This document shows, in pieces, positions 17,616 to 27,337 of a DNA stretch of 64,000 bases. Both the position numbers and the translations under genes were made by a program. Below the pieces are notes generated by a model. It saw only the letters and a list, made by a program, of their open reading frames with translations. It did no database searches and had not been told where the DNA came from. This DNA comes from Streptomonospora nanhaiensis. GTDB taxonomy: Bacteria > Actinomycetota > Actinomycetes > Streptosporangiales > Streptosporangiaceae. The DNA lies in contig NZ_CP113264.1 in assembly GCF_026642255.1 (NCBI RefSeq), forward strand, positions 5,456,001 to 5,520,000, read 5' to 3'. Each line of letters begins with the position of its first letter. Position 1 is the stretch's first letter.

Positions 17616-19217
17616 ATGGAGCCTCAGTCTCGCTGGTGGCGTGAAGCGGCCATCTACCAGATCTACGTGCGCAGCTTCGCCGACTCCAACGGTGACGGGG
17701 AGGGCGACCTCACCGGTATCCGGGAGCGCCTCCCCCACCTGGCGGAGCTCGGCGTGGACGCGATCTGGCTGACCCCGTTCTACGTCTCCCCCCTCGCCGA
17801 CGGCGGCTACGACGTCGCCGACTACCGCGACGTCGACCCCCGCTTCGGCACGCTGGAGGACTTCGACGCCCTCCTCGGCGCAGCCCACGACCTGGGCATC
17901 CGCCTGATCATCGACGTGGTGCCCAACCACTCCTCCTCCGCCCACGCGTGGTTCCGCGAGGCCGTCGCCGCCGAGCCGGGGGACCCGGCACGGTCCCGGT
18001 ACGTCTTCCGGGACGGCAAGGGCCCCGACGGGGAGCAGCCCCCGAACAACTGGAAGTCGATCTTCGGCGGCCCCGCCTGGACGCGCCTCAAGCGCCCCGA
18101 CGGCACCCCCGAGCAGTGGTACCTGCACCTGTTCGACCCGGAGCAGCCCGACTTCGACTGGACCCACCAGGAGGTGCACGACGAGTTCGACGACGTGCTC
18201 CGCTTCTGGCTCGACCGGGGTGTGGACGGGTTCCGCATCGACGTCGCGCACGGCATGGTCAAGGACCCGGGCCTGCCCGACATCGCCGAGGGCGCCAAGG
18301 CCGACCTGCTCGACGGCAGCACCACGCTGCCGTACTTCGACCAGGACGGCGTGCACGACATCTACCGGCGCTGGTCGGCGATCGCCGCCTCCTACCCGGG
18401 CGAGCGCGCGCTGGTGGCCGAGGCCTGGGTCGAGGACGCGAACCGGGTGGCCCGGTACCTGCGCCCGGACGAGCTGCACCAGGCGTTCAACTTCGAGTAC
18501 CTGACCGCCCCCTGGGACCCGTCCCGCCTGCGGGAGGTCATCGACGGTTCGCTGGCCGCCAACGGCGCGGTGGGCGCGACCACCACCTGGGTGCTGTCCA
18601 ACCACGACGTGACCCGCCACGTGACGCGGTTCGGCGGCGGAGAGCAGGGGCTGCGCCGGGCGCGCGCCGCGACGCTGCTCATGCTGGCCCTGCCCGGCTC
18701 GGTCTACCTGTACCAGGGCGAGGAGCTGGGCCTGCCGGAGGTCACCGACCTGCCGGACGACTCGCTCCAGGACCCGACCTGGGAGCGTTCGGGCCGTACC
18801 GAGCGCGGCCGGGACGGCTGCCGGGTGCCGCTGCCCTGGGAGGACGGGAGCGCGCCGTTCGGGTTCGGCCCGGAGGGGAGCACCCCGTGGCTGCCCGTCC
18901 CCGAGGGCTGGGGCGCCCTGTCGCGCGCGTCCCAGCGGGGTGTGGAGGGCTCGACCCTGGAGCTGTACACCAGGGCGCTCGGGCTGCGCCGTGAGCTGGA
19001 CGCCCTGGGCGACGGCGCGATGACCTGGCTGGACGCCCCCGAGGGCGTGCTGTACTTCGAGCGCGAGCCGGGCGTGCGCGTCGCGGTGAACCTCGGCGGG
19101 GAGACCGCGGAGATCGCGGCGTCCGGCGAGGTGCTCGTGTCCAGCGGTCCGGTGGCCGCACCGGCCGACGGCTCCCTGGCCCTGCCGGCCGAGACGGCGG
19201 TCTGGCTGCGCGGCTGA
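17616..19217 (+). CDS. GH13 alpha-glucosidase (oligo-1,6-glucosidase/maltase type)
   Basis: 533 residues, no signal peptide, so cytoplasmic. The (beta/alpha)8 barrel carries the conserved GH13 regions: DVVPNHSS (100-107), GFRIDVAHG with nucleophile Asp209, VAEAWVE with acid/base Glu269, and SNHD with His330-Asp331. The N-terminal QIYVRSFADSNGDGEGDL is typical of subfamilies hydrolysing short alpha-glucosides. It would release glucose from maltose or isomaltose oligosaccharides imported by the downstream ABC transporter. A C-terminal beta domain follows. GGAAGGACC lies upstream of the ATG. Confidence 0.95.
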   Translation: MEPQSRWWREAAIYQIYVRSFADSNGDGEGDLTGIRERLPHLAELGVDAIWLTPFYVSPLADGGYDVADYRDVDPRFGTLEDFDALLGAAHDLGIRLIIDVVPNHSSSAHAWFREAVAAEPGDPARSRYVFRDGKGPDGEQPPNNWKSIFGGPAWTRLKRPDGTPEQWYLHLFDPEQPDFDWTHQEVHDEFDDVLRFWLDRGVDGFRIDVAHGMVKDPGLPDIAEGAKADLLDGSTTLPYFDQDGVHDIYRRWSAIAASYPGERALVAEAWVEDANRVARYLRPDELHQAFNFEYLTAPWDPSRLREVIDGSLAANGAVGATTTWVLSNHDVTRHVTRFGGGEQGLRRARAATLLMLALPGSVYLYQGEELGLPEVTDLPDDSLQDPTWERSGRTERGRDGCRVPLPWEDGSAPFGFGPEGSTPWLPVPEGWGALSRASQRGVEGSTLELYTRALGLRRELDALGDGAMTWLDAPEGVLYFEREPGVRVAVNLGGETAEIAASGEVLVSSGPVAAPADGSLALPAETAVWLRG

Positions 19218-19693
19218 CGCCGTGCGGGCGGCGCCGGGCACCGGCGCCGCCCTTCCCCGCCCGCGGCCCCAGCCGCGCCCCCGTGCCCCTCCCCCGCACG
19301 CGGGCGCCCCGCCGCCGGCCCCGCACCCGCCGACCGCGCCCCTCCTGAAGCGGCTTCCGCCCCGACGGAGCCCGCGGAGCGTTCCCCACGCCCCGGGGCC
19401 GCCGACCGCCCGCCGCCACGGCTCACGGCCGCATCGCACCCAATGGTGTGACTAAATGAGCGTTCATCACAGATATCATCATCAGGCGGTCACCGCGCGA
19501 CTACCCCCGGCAGGCGATCACACGTCCGTTTCCGCGGTGTTTCCACATCTTTATGCAGCAGGTCTGCAAAGCCTTTCAAAGCTTGCAAGTTATTGCTAAC
19601 GTCACATCACCACGCATGCCCGCGACGGACCCGGGGCCACCGGCGAACCGCATGCGCGACCTCCTCAGCACGGCCTCCCGGAAGGAACACACC
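19218..19693 (+). promoter_or_regulatory. Intergenic region with malE promoter and CTTGCAAG operator
   Basis: 476 bp without a supported gene. The first half is GC-rich spacer; the second is distinctly AT-richer. A perfect CTTGCAAG palindrome lies at 19582-19589, about 105 bp before the malE start, directly preceded by CTTTCAAAG and by a TCTGCAAAG half-site. It matches the operator at the glucosidase promoter, so the same LacI protein probably acts here. Translation can be read in frame through this stretch but has no ribosome-binding site before 19694. Confidence 0.6.
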
Positions 19694-20941
19694 ATGAGAT
19701 TCCGCAGCGCACCAGTGGTGACAGGCATCGCCGCGATCGCCCTGATGGCGACCGCGTGCGGTGGCGGCGGTGAGGGCGGGGGCGACGACGCGTCGGCCGA
19801 GGGCGCCCTCGTCATCTGGTCCGACCCCGAGCGCGCCGACGCCATCCAGGGGGCCGCCGCGGAGTTCGCCGAGGCCAACGGCATCGAGGTCGACGTCCAG
19901 AGCCTGACCTTCGGCGACATCCAGGGCGACCTGCTCAACGCCCACCAGGCCGGGAACGCGCCCGACGTCTTCATCGGCGCCCACGACTGGACGGGCAACC
20001 TGGTGCGCAACGGCGCCGTCCAGCCCATCGAGCTGACCGGCGACAGCGCCGCGGGCCTGGACGAGACCTCGGTCCGGGCGCTCAACTACGACGGACAGCT
20101 CTTCGGTGTGCCGTACTCGCAGGAGAACATCTTCCTGATGCGCAACACCGAACTCGTTCCCGACGCCCCCGAGACCTTCGAGGAGATGGTCGAGGTCGGG
20201 ACCGGGCTCAAGGACGCCGGTGACACCAGCGAGGTCCTCTCCATGGCCGTCACCCAGGAGGGCGACCCCTTCCGGATGAACGCCCTGTTCGGCTCCGCGG
20301 GCGGATACCTCTTCGGCCAGGACGACGAGGGCAACTGGGACCCGACCGACCTCGGCGTGGGCTCGGACGAGTCCATCGCCGCCATGGAGCGGATCGCCGA
20401 GTACGGCGAGGGGGGCGAGGGGGTGCTGCGGCGCTCCATCGACCTGGAGAACGACGCCGTGCTGTTCTACGAGGGCGACGCCCCCTTCTTCGTCGCCGGC
20501 CCGTGGAACATCGCCGACGCCGACGAGGCCGGGGTCGACTACGCGATCAGCCCCATCCCCGGTTTCGAGGGCGAGGGTCCCGCCACCCCCTACATCGGCT
20601 ACCAGGCGTTCTTCGTCACCGAGGGCAGCTCCAACAGCGCCCTCGCCCAGGAGTTCGTGACCAACTACGTCACGGACACCGACTTCATCCTCAGCCTCTA
20701 CGAGGCCGACCCGCGCACCCCGGTCCAGCTGGACGCCCTCGAGACGGTCTCCGCCGACGACCCCAACATCGCGGCGATCGCCGAGGCGGGCGCCGAGGGC
20801 ATGCCGATGCCCTCCATCCCCGAGATGGGCGAGACCTGGGAACCGCTGGGCATCGCCCAGGCCGCCATCATCGGCGGGGCCGACGTCCGTGAGGCCATGG
20901 AGGCCGCCCACGAGACGATCGCCGGCCAGATCGGCGAGTAG
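19694..20941 (+). CDS. Oligosaccharide-binding lipoprotein (MalE-like)
   Basis: 415 residues from ATG 19694 with GAAGGA upstream. The lipoprotein signal ends at Cys22 (IALMATAC), then a Gly/Asp linker. The mature part is a cluster 1 extracellular solute-binding protein: ALVIWSDPERADAIQGAAAEF, APDVFIGAHDW, FGVPYSQENIFLMRN, AINPIPG-like AISPIPGFEGEG, and YIGYQAFFVT, all close to the MalE pattern. It is anchored outside the membrane and delivers maltose or malto-oligosaccharides to the two permeases that follow at 2-nt spacing and with overlap. Confidence 0.94.
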   Translation: MRFRSAPVVTGIAAIALMATACGGGGEGGGDDASAEGALVIWSDPERADAIQGAAAEFAEANGIEVDVQSLTFGDIQGDLLNAHQAGNAPDVFIGAHDWTGNLVRNGAVQPIELTGDSAAGLDETSVRALNYDGQLFGVPYSQENIFLMRNTELVPDAPETFEEMVEVGTGLKDAGDTSEVLSMAVTQEGDPFRMNALFGSAGGYLFGQDDEGNWDPTDLGVGSDESIAAMERIAEYGEGGEGVLRRSIDLENDAVLFYEGDAPFFVAGPWNIADADEAGVDYAISPIPGFEGEGPATPYIGYQAFFVTEGSSNSALAQEFVTNYVTDTDFILSLYEADPRTPVQLDALETVSADDPNIAAIAEAGAEGMPMPSIPEMGETWEPLGIAQAAIIGGADVREAMEAAHETIAGQIGE

Positions 20942-20943
20942 CG

Positions 20944-22557
20944 GTGGCGTCCAGGAAAACCGACACCGCGGGCGCCCCCGGCAAGGGGGCGCCCGCCCGC
21001 CCGGGCCTGCCCGGAGGCCGGTTCGCCGGCAACGGCTCGCTCGGCGGGCAGCTCGTCAAGATCTCCCTCCTCGGCCTGTTCACCGCCCTCGGCGTGTGGG
21101 CGGCCCTCCCCCTCTACGTGGCGGGCAACTGGCTGGGCATCGCCCTGGTCGCCGGCGTCGTCGCACTCGTCTACGCGGTCTACCTGTCCAAGCGCGCCGT
21201 CCCGGTCAAGTACCTGGTCCCGGGCGTGCTGTTCCTGCTCGCCTTCCAGATCCTGCCCGTGCTCTACACGATGAGCACGTCCGTCACGAACCTCAGCGAC
21301 GGCCACCGCGGCGACAAGCAGCAGGCGATCGCCGCCATCGAGGCGTACTCCGTGAGCAGCCCCGACGGCGCTCAGGAGTACACGCTCACCGTGGCGGTCA
21401 CCGGCTCCCCCGAGACCGGTGACCTGGTCTTCCTCCTGGTCGACGACGAGGGCTCCGCCTACGCCGGCGACGCGGAGGGGCTCACGGAGCTCACCGGGGC
21501 GACCGTCGAGCCGTCGGGCAAGGTCACCGAGGCCTTCGGGTACTCGATCCTGACCCCCGCCGAGGTCAACGCCCGCAGCGAGGAGCTGTCGGAGTTCGCG
21601 GTGCCCTCCGGCAACGGCTCCGGCATCCGCTCCAGCGGCCTGTCGAGCGCGTTCGAGGGCACGGCCACCCGCGTCTACGACGAGGGGTGCGACTGCGTCA
21701 CCGACTCCGAGACCGGCGCGGTCTACCACGCCGACGACGAGCGCGGCGCGTTCTACGACGAGGAGGGGCAGCGCCTGGCGCAGGGCTGGCAGGTCGGCGT
21801 CGGCTTCGACAACTTCGCCCGGTTCCTGTTCAACCCCACCTTCGCGTCCTCGTTCTTCGGCATCCTGGTGTGGAACATCGCCTTCGCCGTCTCGGTCACC
21901 TTCCTGGTGTTCGTGGTGGGCCTGGCGGTCGCCCTCACCCTGCACGTCCCCCAACTGCGCGGCAAGGTCGTGTACCGGATCCTGGTGGTCCTGCCGTACG
22001 CGATGAGCTCCCTGGCGATGTTCCTGCTGTGGCGGGACATGTTCAACACCGACTTCGGGCTGTTCAACAGGATGCTGGGGCTGCAGGTCGACTGGCTGGG
22101 AGACCGGTGGAGCGCCCGGGCCGCGGTGATCCTCGCCAACGTGTGGCTGGGCTACCCGTACATGTTCCTGGTGGCCACCGGAGCGCTCCAGGCCATCCCC
22201 CGCGAACTCGGGCAGGCGGCGCAGATCGACGGAGCGGGCCCCTGGCAGGCGTTCCGCAACGTCACCCTGCCCCTGCTGATGGTCGCGATGACACCGATCC
22301 TGATCGCGACGTTCGCGTTCAACTTCAACAACTTCAACGCCGTGTGGCTGATCAGCCGGGGCGGCCCGTTCTCCCCGGACAACCCGACGGCCGGCGCCAC
22401 GGACCTGCTCATCACCTACACCTACCGCCTCGCCTTCAACGAGGCCACCGCGGAGTACGGGTACGCGGCCGCGCTGTCGGTGATGATCTTCCTGATCGTG
22501 GCCGGGATGTCCGTGATCAGCCTCAGCCGGAGCAAGGCCCTCGAGGAGGTGGACTGA
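20944..22557 (+). CDS. MalF-type sugar ABC permease with large extracytoplasmic insertion
   Basis: 537 residues from a GTG, longer than the ~300 residues usual for actinobacterial sugar permeases and close to enterobacterial MalF (514). Three N-terminal helices (about 35-110) precede a ~190-residue soluble insert (about 110-290) resembling the MalF P2 loop, here with a CxC pair (EGCDCVTD). Then come the core membrane helices with the EAA loop (IPRELGQAAQIDGAGPWQAFRNVTLPLL). In MalF this loop contacts MalE. It begins 2 nt after malE. Confidence 0.93.
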   Translation: MASRKTDTAGAPGKGAPARPGLPGGRFAGNGSLGGQLVKISLLGLFTALGVWAALPLYVAGNWLGIALVAGVVALVYAVYLSKRAVPVKYLVPGVLFLLAFQILPVLYTMSTSVTNLSDGHRGDKQQAIAAIEAYSVSSPDGAQEYTLTVAVTGSPETGDLVFLLVDDEGSAYAGDAEGLTELTGATVEPSGKVTEAFGYSILTPAEVNARSEELSEFAVPSGNGSGIRSSGLSSAFEGTATRVYDEGCDCVTDSETGAVYHADDERGAFYDEEGQRLAQGWQVGVGFDNFARFLFNPTFASSFFGILVWNIAFAVSVTFLVFVVGLAVALTLHVPQLRGKVVYRILVVLPYAMSSLAMFLLWRDMFNTDFGLFNRMLGLQVDWLGDRWSARAAVILANVWLGYPYMFLVATGALQAIPRELGQAAQIDGAGPWQAFRNVTLPLLMVAMTPILIATFAFNFNNFNAVWLISRGGPFSPDNPTAGATDLLITYTYRLAFNEATAEYGYAAALSVMIFLIVAGMSVISLSRSKALEEVD

Positions 22558-23462
22558 TGGCGGTGCACGCCACCGGTACCGCGCGCACGCCCTACCGGCG
22601 CAGCGCGGGAACCCGGTTCTCCCTGTGGGCCGTCCGGCTCGGCTGGCGCCACCTGGTGATGCTGGCGGTCGTGGCCTTCGCGGTCTTCCCGGTCCTGTTC
22701 GTCGTCTCGGCCGCCCTCAACCCGCTGGGCACCCTGTCCAGTGCGCAGCTGTGGCCGACCGGGGCCAGTCTGGCCAATGCCCGGGACCTCTTCACGAACA
22801 CGCCGTTCACCACCTGGTACGCGAACTCGCTGTTCTTCGCGGTCACCAACGCGGCCGCGACGGTGATGCTGTCCGCGCTCGCCGCGTACGCCTTCAGCCG
22901 CATGCGGTTCAGGGGGCGCAGGGTGGGGCTGGTCGGCCTCCTGGTCATCCAGATGTTCCCGCAGTTCCTGGCGATCGTGGCGATCTACCTGATGTTCACC
23001 ACGCTGGGCGAGTACTACCCGGGGATCGGTTTCGACACCCGGTGGGGGCTGCTGCTGGTGTACCTGGGCGGCGCGCTCAGCATCAACACGTGGCTGATGA
23101 AGGGCTTCTTCGACACCGTGCCGAAGGAGCTGGACGAGTCCGCGCAGATCGACGGGGCCTCGCACGCCCAGGTGTTCTTCCGGATCATGCTGCCGCTGGT
23201 CACGCCCGTGCTGGCGATCGTGGGCCTGCTGGTGTTCATCTCCACCATCAACGAGTTCCTGATGGCGAGCGTGTTCCTGCGCGACACCGACGCCAAGACC
23301 CTGGGACTCGGGCTCTACCAGCTGGTGTCCTCCCAGCGGAACGCGAACTTCGGGATGTTCGCGGTCGGCGCCATCATGCTGTCCCTGCCCACCCTGGCGG
23401 TGTTCTGGTTCCTCCAGCGCTACATCACCGAGGGGCTGACCTCGGGGGCCGTCAAGGGCTGA
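22557..23462 (+). CDS. MalG-type sugar ABC permease
   Basis: 301 residues. The ATG overlaps the MalF stop (TGATG). About six membrane helices are visible. The EAA coupling loop (VPKELDESAQIDGASHAQVFFRIMLPL) contacts the ATPase, and the C-terminal ITEGLTSGAVKG is the conserved MalG tail inserted into MalF's substrate path. No ATPase gene is present; as in other actinobacteria a shared MsiK-type ATPase encoded elsewhere probably serves this transporter. Confidence 0.95.
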   Translation: MAVHATGTARTPYRRSAGTRFSLWAVRLGWRHLVMLAVVAFAVFPVLFVVSAALNPLGTLSSAQLWPTGASLANARDLFTNTPFTTWYANSLFFAVTNAAATVMLSALAAYAFSRMRFRGRRVGLVGLLVIQMFPQFLAIVAIYLMFTTLGEYYPGIGFDTRWGLLLVYLGGALSINTWLMKGFFDTVPKELDESAQIDGASHAQVFFRIMLPLVTPVLAIVGLLVFISTINEFLMASVFLRDTDAKTLGLGLYQLVSSQRNANFGMFAVGAIMLSLPTLAVFWFLQRYITEGLTSGAVKG

Positions 23463-23561
23463 GGCCCTGCGTCCCGGCCCGCCGCCCGTCCCGGGGGCGG
23501 GGCACCCGGAGAGCGGGCGCCCCGCCCCCCGCTCCCGTGCCCCGGGACCGGGCGTACGCGG

Positions 23562-23607
23562 ACGACGGAGGAGGGGCGCCCCCGTGGGGGCACCCCTCCT
23601 CCGTCGT
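23562..23607. terminator. Bidirectional terminator between malG and lepA
   Basis: A 46-bp inverted repeat with ~21-bp arms, one mismatch and a 3-4-nt loop between convergent genes. Confidence 0.8.
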
Positions 23608-23623
23608 CCTCCGGCCCGGGGGA

Positions 23624-25465
<1,842 letters not shown>

Positions 25466-25718
25466 CGTGCTCCGTTCACAGGTTGGGGTCCGGGTCGCGT
25501 GTGCGCCTGCGGCGTCACCGCCCCGCCGCGGCGTGGGTCCACGGCATCGTCAATCATCCCATGGCGACGGGGTCGCCCTCCCCGGTGACGACCGCCGTCC
25601 GTGCGGCAGTATGGGGTTCGGGTGCGGGGTTCGTGTCCAGATTATGTGACCCGGCGCCGGGAACGCGCCGTTCACGCACGGGTCCCGGGCCCGGCCGGAG
25701 CGTGCGAGGAGCGATCGG

Positions 25719-26693
25719 GTGAAGTGGCTGTTGACACGGGTGTTCGCCGGGCTGGCCGCGATCGCGGTGGTCCTGGTCGGCGCGGGCGCGCTGCTGGCCT
25801 ACCAGTACTCGGGCGAGCCGGCCCCGTGGGCGGTGTCCCAGGGGGCCGACGCCGCGTGGGTGGGCTCGTGGGAGGACACCGGGAACCTGGCGCGGGTGCT
25901 CGACACCGGCGGGGTGGACACGGTGTACGTGTACGCGGGCGACATCGACGCCGAGGGCTCCGTGGAACGGGTGGAGGACACCGCGGCCCTGCTGTCGTGG
26001 CTCGGCTCGGAGTACCCGGACGTGCGGCCGCTGGCGTGGCTCCGGCACGGGGCGGACGGCTCGTCGCTGATCCGCGACCGGTTCGGGGAGGAGGCGCGCG
26101 AGGCCCTGGCCCCGGCCGTCGCCGAGGTGGCCTCGGACGGGTTCGCCGGCGTCCACCTGGACATCCGGCCGGTGACCGTGAACGACCCGTCCATGCCCGC
26201 GCTGATGGAGCTGGTGCGCGGGGAGCTGGGCGAGGACCCCGTGCTCTCGCTGCAGGCGCACCACGTGGAGCTGATGCCCGGCGGCCGGGTCCCCTCGTTC
26301 GTCGCGGACGGCGGGGAGAAGTACTGGTCCAAGGGCTACCTGGACCGGATGGCCGAGCACGCCGACGAGGTCGTGCTCCCGGGCGTGGGCGCGGACATGC
26401 CCGCGGAGGCGATGTACGGGGGCTTCATGGTGCGGCAGGTGACCGAGTCCCTGTCCGCCCTGAGCACCCGCGAGGACGTCGCGGTGCGCTTCGGCCTGCC
26501 GACCCACAGCGGCGGGGAGTGGGGGCCGAGGGTGGGGAACGAGTCGGCCGCGACCGCGCTCGCCGGGATCAGGCTCGGTCTCACGCAGGCGGAGCCCCCG
26601 GAGGGAAGGACGCTCGGTGTGGCGTTCTACCTCGGGGACGAGACGGGTGAGGCGGACGTGGCCGCGTACACCGCCGGGTGGCTGCTGTCCTAG
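25719..26693 (+). CDS. Membrane-anchored extracytoplasmic protein of unknown function (TIM-barrel-like)
   Basis: 324 residues, GTG start with GGAG upstream. An N-terminal anchor or uncleaved signal (about 6-28, VFAGLAAIAVVLVGAGALLAYQY) precedes a ~290-residue outer domain. Alternating strand/helix segments (TVYVYAGDID, RPLAWLRHG, GFAGVHLDIRPV, VLSLQAHHVEL, DEVVLPG, VRFGLPTHSGGEWG) suggest a beta/alpha barrel distantly like GH18 enzymes, but the chitinase DxxDxDxE motif is absent. Function is unknown. It stands alone between lepA and rpsT. Confidence 0.7.
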   Translation: MKWLLTRVFAGLAAIAVVLVGAGALLAYQYSGEPAPWAVSQGADAAWVGSWEDTGNLARVLDTGGVDTVYVYAGDIDAEGSVERVEDTAALLSWLGSEYPDVRPLAWLRHGADGSSLIRDRFGEEAREALAPAVAEVASDGFAGVHLDIRPVTVNDPSMPALMELVRGELGEDPVLSLQAHHVELMPGGRVPSFVADGGEKYWSKGYLDRMAEHADEVVLPGVGADMPAEAMYGGFMVRQVTESLSALSTREDVAVRFGLPTHSGGEWGPRVGNESAATALAGIRLGLTQAEPPEGRTLGVAFYLGDETGEADVAAYTAGWLLS

Positions 26694-26771
26694 CCGTACG
26701 TCCCGCGCGGGACCCGGGGGGCGTCCGCACGGGGACCGGTGTGCACGAGTGGTGGCCGTGTGCTGCATACT

Positions 26772-26794
26772 GGAAGTCCGTGTCTCGGACTTCC
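26772..26794. promoter_or_regulatory. Inverted repeat in the rpsT upstream region
   Basis: A perfect 9-bp inverted repeat (GGAAGTCCG with CGGACTTCC) and a 5-nt loop, 136-159 bp before rpsT and about 80 bp after the previous gene. A CATACT -10-like hexamer lies directly upstream, so the hairpin may form in the 5' leader of the rpsT mRNA. It could alternatively end the preceding transcript, but no T-run follows. Confidence 0.5.
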
Positions 26795-26930
26795 ACGTTT
26801 CAATATGAGCCCCGTGGACTCACACACCCGGCGTCGGCGCCCACCCTGGCCTCTCGCGGAACGGCTGCCCGCGAGTTGAGCCGCTTGTTCGACCGACGCG
26901 ATCATCAGAGTAACTGGAGCACGTTTTCGC

Positions 26931-27200
26931 ATGGCGAACATCAAGTCGCAGAAGAAGCGCATTCGGCAGAACGAGAAGGCCCGTGTCCGCAACCAGGCGG
27001 TGCGCTCCTCGCTGAAGACCGCCGTCCGCAAGTTCCGTGAGGCTTCCGAGGCCGGGGACGTCGAGAAGGCCACCGTCGCGCAGCGCGACGCCGCGCGCGC
27101 GCTGGACAAGGCCCAGAGCAAGGGCGTCATCCACAAGAACCAGGCCGCGAACCGCAAGAGCGCGATCGCCAAGCGCCTGCACGAGCTTCAGTCCGCCTAA
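26931..27200 (+). CDS. rpsT: Small ribosomal subunit protein bS20
   Basis: 89 residues, lysine/arginine-rich (ANIKSQKKRIRQNEKARVRNQ, then KGVIHKNQAANRKSAIAKRLHEL), the full bS20 pattern. It binds 16S rRNA helices 9 and 44 early in 30S assembly. GGAG lies about 12 nt before the ATG. A strong terminator follows, so it is a single-gene transcript with a ~130-160-nt leader. Confidence 0.98.
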   Translation: MANIKSQKKRIRQNEKARVRNQAVRSSLKTAVRKFREASEAGDVEKATVAQRDAARALDKAQSKGVIHKNQAANRKSAIAKRLHELQSA

Positions 27201-27216
27201 GGGCCGACCTGCGCTG

Positions 27217-27248
27217 ACCGGCCCGGTGTCCACACCGGGCCGGTTTTG
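27217..27248 (+). terminator. rpsT intrinsic terminator
   Basis: A 13-bp stem (ACCGGCCCGGTGT and complement) followed by TTTT, 17 nt after the rpsT stop. It is the most classical rho-independent terminator in the window. Confidence 0.9.
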
Positions 27249-27337
27249 TCGTTCCCGGCGGCGGCTGCTCCCGGCGAGTTGTCCACAGGGCGGAACCGGG
27301 CGGTGACAGAGGGTCCGCGGCTTCCTACCGTTGACGT

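Noticed and set aside
16428..19439. A 1003-codon minus-strand frame
   Set aside because: Only the last ~363 codons form the LacI regulator; the rest is antisense to the GH13 gene.
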